49,130 nucleotides of DNA, from assembly GCA_919902125.1 (NCBI GenBank), contig CAKKQM010000075.1, positions 1 through 49,130 of the forward strand, in the 5' to 3' direction. A model generated the notes under the pieces. The model was given only the letters and a program-made list of their open reading frames with translations. It was not told the DNA's origin and did no database searches. Made by a program: the position numbers and the translations under genes. This DNA comes from Actinomycetes bacterium (GTDB taxonomy: Bacteria > Actinomycetota > Actinomycetes > Nanopelagicales > Nanopelagicaceae). Of this stretch, positions 43,427 through 49,130 are shown piece after piece. Numbering within the stretch: the stretch's first letter is position 1; every line of letters starts with the position of its first letter.

Positions 43427-44250
43427 CGTGCATCACCAGCCATCCCAGTCATAGGCATATTGTCGATCAAACGGACCCCATTTACCCAACCAGCAACCAG
43501 CGCACGCTTGGCAAAGGTCCTATCTGACGCTAGTTCAAAATTACTCTCGTCAATAATTGCAGCGTAGTCGCGATTAAATCCCACTTCGCTAGCCAAGGTT
43601 TCATCAAGAGCCTTGCGCATATCCGCGATATTTGTGGCTTGCGATGCATTCGTGAGCGCTCGTGAAATAACAAGAGCCACTTGGCGATCAACTTCATTCA
43701 AACGAACATTGCGCGAAGAGATGGCTAAACCATCACTTTCGCGCACCGTTGGCACCGGGATAATCTCAATCCCTAATCCTAGCTCGCGCACCATCTGTTG
43801 AATTAAGAAAAGTTGCTGAAAATCTTTCTCTCCAAAGAGCGCCCAATGCGGTTGGACTAAATCAAAGAGGCGTTTTACCACCGTGAGCACCCCGTCAAAA
43901 TGACCCTTGCGATGTACGCCTTCGTAGATCGCTCCGATTGCACCGGCCGAGATTTGCTCAACAGCACTTGGATAAATCTCGCTTGATTGCGGGAGCCAGA
44001 GAATTGTGGCACCGGCGCGCTGGGCAATTTCTATATCGACTTGCGGGGTACGAGGGTATCTCTCTAAGTCATATGGATCATCAAATTGCAATGGGTTGAC
44101 AAAAACACTGACAACTACCTGATCGCAAAGTTGCCTTGCTTGGCGGATTAAAGTGGCATGACCTTCGTGGAGTGCACCCATAGTCGGGACGAATGCAATT
44201 TTTCCCGCACTAATCTTCCGTAAGTCCGCTACCTCTGTACTTATCTGCAT
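43423..44250 (-). CDS. panC: pantothenate synthetase (PanC)
   Basis: PanC joins pantoate and beta-alanine, using ATP, to make pantothenate. The 275-aa protein shows FVPTMGALHEGHATLIRQA (HxGH) near residue 20, FVNPLQFDDPYDLERYPRT near 50, FGEKDFQQLFLIQQMV near 140, and the KMSKS-like region VRESDGLAISSRNVRL near 170. The 41-nt gap before it contains TACCCT, a possible internal promoter. panB and panD are not in the window. Confidence 0.95.
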   Translation of the reverse strand: MQISTEVADLRKISAGKIAFVPTMGALHEGHATLIRQARQLCDQVVVSVFVNPLQFDDPYDLERYPRTPQVDIEIAQRAGATILWLPQSSEIYPSAVEQISAGAIGAIYEGVHRKGHFDGVLTVVKRLFDLVQPHWALFGEKDFQQLFLIQQMVRELGLGIEIIPVPTVRESDGLAISSRNVRLNEVDRQVALVISRALTNASQATNIADMRKALDETLASEVGFNRDYAAIIDESNFELASDRTFAKRALVAGWVNGVRLIDNMPMTGMAGDAR

Positions 44251-44291
44251 TGGCTCCAGTCCTTTCAGGGTACCGGGCTGAGAAGGAAAGA

Positions 44292-44747
44292 TTACTCGGC
44301 AGGTGGTAATTGCGCCAAAATCTCACAGATTGGGCCATGAGTTGGCAATACTGCATAAGGATCAATCTCTGCCCAAGGTTCGAGTACGAAGCGACGTTCG
44401 TGAGCCTGCGAATGTGGCAAGGTCAATTCTTTATCTTTACTCAACAGTGCACCATAACTAATAAGGTCTAGATCAATGACGCGCGGTCCCCAATGTTGAG
44501 TACGCACCCTACCCATACTCTTTTCAACACCTTGCAAAAGATGGAGTAATTCGAGAGCAGGCAATTCGCTATCAATGATGCAGACTGCATTTACATAGTC
44601 AGGTTGTGGCGGTCCGCCTACTGGTCGAGTGAGATGAAGGGAGGAAACCGCAATAAGATTAGTTGCTTCCCCAAGCAATGCGATCGCAAGTTCAATTGCC
44701 GCTTTTGGATCATCTAAATTTGCACCAAGTGCTACAACTGCTTTCAA
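44292..44747 (-). CDS. folK: 6-hydroxymethyl-7,8-dihydropterin pyrophosphokinase (FolK)
   Basis: FolK transfers pyrophosphate from ATP to 6-hydroxymethyl-dihydropterin, just before the FolP step. The 151-aa protein has MKAVVALGANLDDPKAAIELAI at the start, RPVGGPPQPDYVNAV near residue 40, and the signature RTQHWGPRVIDLDLISYG near 82. It overlaps folB by 4 nt. Confidence 0.95.
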   Translation of the reverse strand: MKAVVALGANLDDPKAAIELAIALLGEATNLIAVSSLHLTRPVGGPPQPDYVNAVCIIDSELPALELLHLLQGVEKSMGRVRTQHWGPRVIDLDLISYGALLSKDKELTLPHSQAHERRFVLEPWAEIDPYAVLPTHGPICEILAQLPPAE

Positions 44748-45106
44748 TGCGTACGCTCAATCGTTACTGCAATATCAAGGACTTCAACATTCACGGGCGC
44801 CTGTGGTTTATGGACTGTAACAAGTACTGATTTTAATGGCGGATATTTTGCTAATAGCAAATCGCCAATCTGACCGGCAAGTTTTTCGATAAGAGATACT
44901 GGTGGCCTAGAAATCTCAGCAACTACCAAATCACAGACTGCACCGTAATTAATAGTGTCCGTAAGTGCATCACTACGCGATGGGATAGATAAATCCAACT
45001 CCAAGACTACATCAACATAAAAATCTTGGCCGTTTTTCTGCTCGTGCTCAAAAACCCCGTGGTAACCAAAGCCGTGAATCCCAGTAAGTTGAATCTGATC
45101 CCTCAT
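44744..45106 (-). CDS. folB: dihydroneopterin aldolase (FolB)
   Basis: FolB cleaves dihydroneopterin to 6-hydroxymethyl-dihydropterin. The 120-aa protein shows the family start IQLTGIHGFGYHGVFEHEQKNGQDFYVDV and TDTINYGAVCDLV near residue 50, with SLIEKLAGQIGDLLL near 76. It overlaps folP by 1 nt and folK by 4 nt. Confidence 0.94.
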   Translation of the reverse strand: MRDQIQLTGIHGFGYHGVFEHEQKNGQDFYVDVVLELDLSIPSRSDALTDTINYGAVCDLVVAEISRPPVSLIEKLAGQIGDLLLAKYPPLKSVLVTVHKPQAPVNVEVLDIAVTIERTH

Positions 45107-45921
45107 TAAAATCTCCCTGCAACAGCGATGGCATCCCGATGTGGTTTCACGCTATGGACTCTAACTCCCCATGTACCCCGTTGCGCAAGTAAACTCGTGA
45201 GTGCGATGGTTGCGGCTTCTCGCTCATCTGGCGTATCAGCGCCAACGAGTACCCCAAGAAAACGCTTTCGTGAGGCGCCAATCAGGATAGGAAAACCTAA
45301 AGTTTCTAGTTTCTCTAGATTGTTCAAGAGCGCCCAATTGTGTTCTGATTCTTTTGCAAAACCTAAACCTGGATCAAGAATGAGATTTTCTGCTGCTATA
45401 CCAGCGGCGAGTACTGCTTCCACTCTATCGATGAGTTCAGAGATAACCTCTTTCACAACATCGTTATAAAGCGCACGGGCTTGCATATCTTTTGATTCAC
45501 CACGCGAGTGCATCGCAATATATGGACAAGAAAGAGCCGCAACCATAGGCAACATCTCGCTATCGGATAAACCTGCACTTACATCGTTAATAATTCGGGC
45601 TCCCATTTGGATACCCTTTTGCGCAGTCTGTGCCCGCACAGTGTCGATACTGATGATTGCACCAGCCTTGGCTAACGCTTCAATAACTGGCAGAACTCGT
45701 CTCTGCTCTTCCTCAAGTGAAACACGCTGCGCACCAGGTCGGGTTGATTCTCCACCGATATCAATAATATCGACGCCTTCTTCCAACATTACAAGACCCC
45801 GCTCGATAGCGGTCTCTCTCTTTTCATATTGTCCACCATCGGCAAATGAATCAGGTGTGACATTTAAAATCCCCACGACGATCGTGCGATCGGTCGGTAA
45901 TCCAAGAGCAGATAATGACAT
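45106..45921 (-). CDS. folP: dihydropteroate synthase (FolP)
   Basis: FolP condenses the activated pterin with p-aminobenzoate to dihydropteroate. The 271-aa TIM-barrel protein has VGILNVTPDSFADGGQY near residue 16, IDIGGESTRPGAQRV near 55, ARIINDVSAGLSDSEM near 112, and ILIGASRKRFLG near 215 with the conserved SRK. It starts 6 nt after the folE stop. Confidence 0.96.
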   Translation of the reverse strand: MSLSALGLPTDRTIVVGILNVTPDSFADGGQYEKRETAIERGLVMLEEGVDIIDIGGESTRPGAQRVSLEEEQRRVLPVIEALAKAGAIISIDTVRAQTAQKGIQMGARIINDVSAGLSDSEMLPMVAALSCPYIAMHSRGESKDMQARALYNDVVKEVISELIDRVEAVLAAGIAAENLILDPGLGFAKESEHNWALLNNLEKLETLGFPILIGASRKRFLGVLVGADTPDEREAATIALTSLLAQRGTWGVRVHSVKPHRDAIAVAGRF

Positions 45922-45927
45922 CAGGAT

Positions 45928-46539
45928 TTATCGGTTAGTGATGAGACTCATTGCTTCAGCGCGAGTTGCGGCATCGCGTAATTTCCCACGCACCGCGCTC
46001 GTCACCGTCCGAGCCTGTGTTTTACGCACTCCGCGCATTGACATGCAGAGATGTTCGCATTCAAGAATGACAATCACTCCTGCTGGTTCAAGAATTTCAA
46101 CCAACGCATCAGCAATTTGTGAGGTCATACGCTCTTGCACTTGTGGGCGCCGCGCGAAAAGATCAACCAACCTCGCAATTTTCGATAGCCCTGTAATACG
46201 GCCAGATGGAATGTACCCAACGTGCGCCATGCCGTGAAAGGGCGTGAGGTGATGTTCGCAATGCGAGAAGACATCAATATCGCGGATAATGACCAATTCT
46301 TCATGTCCGATATCGAAAGTCGTTGTTAAAATCTCCTCTGGGGACTGCCAGAGTCCAGCAAAGTTTTCACCCCAGGCTCGTGCAACACGAGCTGGCGTTT
46401 CACGGAGACCATCACGTTCTGGGTCTTCTCCAAGGGCTAGAAGTAATTCTTTTACAGCGCGCTCGGCACGTGCTTGATCATAAGGATGTGCTGCGCGCCC
46501 ATCCTGCGGACCCATTGATACAGAATTTATATCACTCAT
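45928..46539 (-). CDS. folE: GTP cyclohydrolase I (FolE)
   Basis: First enzyme of folate synthesis, converting GTP to dihydroneopterin triphosphate. The 203-aa protein has the zinc and catalytic segment [21 protein letters not shown] near residue 90 and [15 protein letters not shown] near 158, which supplies the second zinc cysteine. The presence of both Cys ligands marks the zinc-dependent type. It overlaps the ftsH end by 8 nt. Confidence 0.96.
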   Translation of the reverse strand: MSDINSVSMGPQDGRAAHPYDQARAERAVKELLLALGEDPERDGLRETPARVARAWGENFAGLWQSPEEILTTTFDIGHEELVIIRDIDVFSHCEHHLTPFHGMAHVGYIPSGRITGLSKIARLVDLFARRPQVQERMTSQIADALVEILEPAGVIVILECEHLCMSMRGVRKTQARTVTSAVRGKLRDAATRAEAMSLITNR

Positions 46540-48550
46540 TTGTTTTCTTCGATCTCCGTACTTTCTTCACGGGCGCTTCTTCCGTCTTATCGTCTCCATT
46601 GCGATTTGCCGGGCGCGTTGGAATGGGGGGAAGTGATGACGGCTTGCGCGTTGGCGAACCAGTCCAAGCCGGACGCGCAGGATAAGGTTTTACCTTTTCA
46701 AAGATCTGGGCAATCTCTTCTTTGTTTAAGGTTTCCGTCTCCAATAATTGTAAGACCATTTCATCGAGAATCACACGATTATCAGCCAAGATATCAAAGG
46801 CTTCCTGATGGGCATTTTCAATCAGAGTGCGAATCTCTTGGTCTACAACAGCTGCAATACTTTCCGAGAAATCGCGAGTGTGGCCATAGTCGCGACCCAT
46901 AAATGGTTCAGTAGCATCGGTACCTAACTTGATTGCACCAATTGCTTCGGTCATGCCATATTGCGTAACCATGGCGCGTGCCAAGGCAGTTGCTTTTTCG
47001 ATGTCGTTGCTAGCGCCAGTTGATGGATCATGGAAGATCAATTCCTCGGCGGCACGGCCGCCAAGTGCGTAAGAGAGTTGATCGAGTAATTGATTGCGGG
47101 TGGTTGAGTACTTGTCTTCATCTGGCAAGACCATTGTGTAACCAAGTGTCCGACCACGTGGCATGATCGTAATTTTATGAACAGGATCGGTGTGCGGCAA
47201 TGCGTGCGCAACAAGAGCGTGACCTGCTTCGTGATACGCGGTAACGCGACGCTCTTCCTCGCTCATTAAACGACTCTTGCGTTGAGGTCCTGCCATGACA
47301 CGATCAATTGCTTCATCAAGGGAGGAATTAGTAATAACTTTCTTATTTTCACGCGCTGTTAGAAGCGCCGCTTCATTAAGAACGTTTGCTAAATCAGCGC
47401 CAGTAAAACCAGGAGTGCGACGAGCATATGCCAAGAGTTCAACATCTTTGCTGATCGGTTTTCCTTTGGCATGCACTTTAAGAATAGCCTCACGCCCCTT
47501 AAGATCAGGGCGCTCTACCGGAATCTGTCGATCGAAACGACCAGGACGCAATAAGGCTGGATCTAGAACATCAGGTCGGTTGGTGGCCGCAATTAAAATC
47601 ACTGAACTATTGCTTTCGAATCCATCCATCTCAACTAGTAATTGATTGAGCGTCTGTTCGCGTTCATCATGTCCACCACCCAGACCTGCACCACGTTGGC
47701 GACCAACAGCATCGATTTCGTCAACGAAGACAATTGCAGGAGCATTCTCTCTTGCTTGTTTGAAAAGATCACGAACTCGTGAAGCTCCAACACCTACAAA
47801 CATTTCTACGAAGTCAGAACCAGAGATTGAGTAGAAAGGGACGCTGGCTTCACCAGCAACCGCACGAGCAAGGAGGGTCTTGCCTGTTCCAGGAGGGCCG
47901 TACAAGAGAACGCCCTTGGGAATCTTTGCTCCGAGAGCCACATATTTAGGCGGGTTATCGAGGAAATCTTTGATTTCTCTCAACTCTTCAACCGCCTCTT
48001 CGGCGCCAGCAACATCAGCGAACGTAATCTTTGGGACATCGCTGTCTTGCAACTTTGCGCGCGAGCGACCGAATGAAAAAGCACGGGATCCACCCTGGGC
48101 TTGGCTCATCATAAAGAAGAAGAGGAAACCAATTATCAAAATTGGTGCAAAAGAGAAGAAGAGTGAGACCAAGAGCGATTGTGTTGCCACCTTTACAGAC
48201 CAGGAGTGTGGTGGTGGATTGCTTACAAGTGCATCAATCAGTGTTGGTTCCTGACCGGTGATATAGGAAGCCTCAACTTTGGTTGCCCCTTTTATCGTGG
48301 ATCCAGATTTAAGAATGGCTTGAATCTTCTGCTCTTTATCAATCAGAAGTACGGAGTCAACTTGGTTCTGGGAAATAGCAGCCAAGATCTCTGCTGTCTT
48401 TACCTGGGTGTACTGCTTACCAGCACTTGAGATCTGACCAAAAATCGTAACGCCGATAATTGCAGCAATAATCCAGAACAGCGGTCCGCGCAACAAACGC
48501 TGGAAACGTGTTTGCGTTTTCTTGCGAGGTTCTTTCTTTTTCTCTGCCAT
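46532..48550 (-). CDS. ftsH: ATP-dependent zinc metalloprotease FtsH
   Basis: Membrane-anchored AAA protease for quality control of membrane and cytoplasmic proteins. The 672-aa protein has a basic N-terminus, two membrane segments (about 25-42 and 125-148) flanking an external domain, AAA Walker [18 protein letters not shown] near residue 218, Walker [19 protein letters not shown], and the zinc site [12 protein letters not shown] near 440. A Pro/Arg-rich tail ends at [11 protein letters not shown]. It follows hpt by 20 nt, the usual order. Confidence 0.97.
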   Translation of the reverse strand: MAEKKKEPRKKTQTRFQRLLRGPLFWIIAAIIGVTIFGQISSAGKQYTQVKTAEILAAISQNQVDSVLLIDKEQKIQAILKSGSTIKGATKVEASYITGQEPTLIDALVSNPPPHSWSVKVATQSLLVSLFFSFAPILIIGFLFFFMMSQAQGGSRAFSFGRSRAKLQDSDVPKITFADVAGAEEAVEELREIKDFLDNPPKYVALGAKIPKGVLLYGPPGTGKTLLARAVAGEASVPFYSISGSDFVEMFVGVGASRVRDLFKQARENAPAIVFVDEIDAVGRQRGAGLGGGHDEREQTLNQLLVEMDGFESNSSVILIAATNRPDVLDPALLRPGRFDRQIPVERPDLKGREAILKVHAKGKPISKDVELLAYARRTPGFTGADLANVLNEAALLTARENKKVITNSSLDEAIDRVMAGPQRKSRLMSEEERRVTAYHEAGHALVAHALPHTDPVHKITIMPRGRTLGYTMVLPDEDKYSTTRNQLLDQLSYALGGRAAEELIFHDPSTGASNDIEKATALARAMVTQYGMTEAIGAIKLGTDATEPFMGRDYGHTRDFSESIAAVVDQEIRTLIENAHQEAFDILADNRVILDEMVLQLLETETLNKEEIAQIFEKVKPYPARPAWTGSPTRKPSSLPPIPTRPANRNGDDKTEEAPVKKVRRSKKTNE

Positions 48551-48570
48551 GGTTTAGAGGGTCTCTTCTC

Positions 48571-49122
48571 TCAAGAGTACATATGTTTGGCGAGGACGCC
48601 AACAAATGGGAGGTTGCGGTATTTCTCGTTATAGTCCAAACCATAACCAACTACGAAATCTGGTGGAATGTCGAACCCTACATACTTCACAGGGACATCC
48701 ACTTTGGCCGCATCGGATTTGCGCAAGATCGCAAGAATTTCAACGCTTTTTGCGCCCCGTGATTCAAGGTTCGATTTCAACCATGAAAGCGTCAGCCCAG
48801 AGTCGACGATATCTTCAACGATCAATACTTCGCGCCCTGTAATGTCACGATCTAGATCTTTAAGAATGCGAACAACACCGCTGGACTTGGTGCCAGAGCC
48901 ATAAGAAGAGACTGCCATCCAGTCCATCTCAACGTTACGTTGCAACGCCCGAGCTAGATCAGCCATCGCCATTACTGCGCCTTTAAGAACACCAACCAAT
49001 AAAAGATCGCGATCACGATAATCAGAATCAACGCGAGCCGCCAACTCTTTAATCTTTGCTTGTAGGTCTTCTTCGGTAACGATCACTCGTTCAATATCGT
49101 CGCCAACTGCTGATAGATTCAC
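48571..49122 (-). CDS. hpt: hypoxanthine phosphoribosyltransferase
   Basis: Purine salvage enzyme making IMP or GMP from base and PRPP. The 183-aa protein has [21 protein letters not shown] near residue 42, the PRPP loop [18 protein letters not shown] near 98, and [28 protein letters not shown] near the C-terminus. The track start is GTG 49122. The frame stays open to the window edge, so the true start could lie upstream, although the protein length already fits the family. tilS, often upstream of hpt, would be outside the window. Confidence 0.94.
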   Translation of the reverse strand: MNLSAVGDDIERVIVTEEDLQAKIKELAARVDSDYRDRDLLLVGVLKGAVMAMADLARALQRNVEMDWMAVSSYGSGTKSSGVVRILKDLDRDITGREVLIVEDIVDSGLTLSWLKSNLESRGAKSVEILAILRKSDAAKVDVPVKYVGFDIPPDFVVGYGLDYNEKYRNLPFVGVLAKHMYS

Positions 49123-49130
49123 GATGCCTC

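Noticed and set aside
1-49130. Mobile elements, CRISPR arrays, prophage or defence genes
   Set aside because: No transposase, integrase, spaced direct repeats, phage or restriction genes seen on either strand; gene order is core-like.

Overview
The window looks like chromosome from a small-genome, moderate-GC actinobacterium. Genes are tightly packed, start/stop overlaps of 1-8 nt are common, and no gap exceeds about 180 bp. Gene content and order (menB/menE/menA, a ccsB-resB-ccdA-tlpA-phosphatase operon, XPB helicase next to a Helicase_C_3 protein, proC near a 33-aa bS22-type protein, hpt-ftsH-folE-folP-folB-folK-panC-nadB-nadC-coaX-lysS-clpC) match the actinobacterial core as known from mycobacteria. 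The compactness and base composition suggest a freshwater Nanopelagicales (acI)-like lineage; that assignment is inference. I saw no rRNA, tRNA, CRISPR array, insertion sequence, phage gene or origin.

Layout. 1-7.5 kb: menaquinone genes (menB on minus; menE-menA on plus), a small PLDc_N-type membrane protein, and a minus-strand System II cytochrome c maturation operon led by a histidine phosphatase. 7.5-13.5 kb: a HAD hydrolase, then a translationally coupled trio of Helicase_C_3 protein, M20 peptidase and XPB helicase, opposed by a glutaredoxin-like gene. 13.5-20.4 kb: a secreted metalloprotease-Fn3-repeat protein, a 33-aa bS22-like gene that the ORF track missed, a secreted repeat protein, proC, a cysteine-cluster protein and radA.

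20.4-34.8 kb: the most distinctive region, a nearly continuous minus-strand locus that reads as peptidoglycan (muropeptide) salvage. It has murQ, an Opp/Dpp-type peptide ABC transporter, anmK, a beta-lactamase-fold hydrolase without a signal peptide, an RpiR/MurR-type regulator, a sugar ABC importer without its own ATPase, and a BadF-type amino-sugar kinase. The two operon-leading promoters (regulator-sugar importer, and peptide importer-anmK) share one layout: TTGAC(C/T)-17 nt-AAT(A/G)AT-22 nt-TGAAGG(A/T)TTTTTTCA. This is a strong candidate for a shared operator of the RpiR regulator. In both operons a strong hairpin sits directly after the solute-binding-protein gene.

34.8-49.1 kb: a small membrane protein, clpC, then an almost unbroken minus-strand series: hpt, ftsH, four folate genes, panC, nadB, nadC, coaX, lysS and an ArgA-like acetyltransferase. 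lsr2, panD and nadA, often neighbours of such genes, are absent from this window.

A pattern across the window: first genes of transcription units usually lack a Shine-Dalgarno sequence and instead have a TANNNT box 6-9 nt before the start codon, as expected for leaderless transcripts. This pattern was used to revise several starts (menE, the phosphatase, the metalloprotease, one acetyltransferase).
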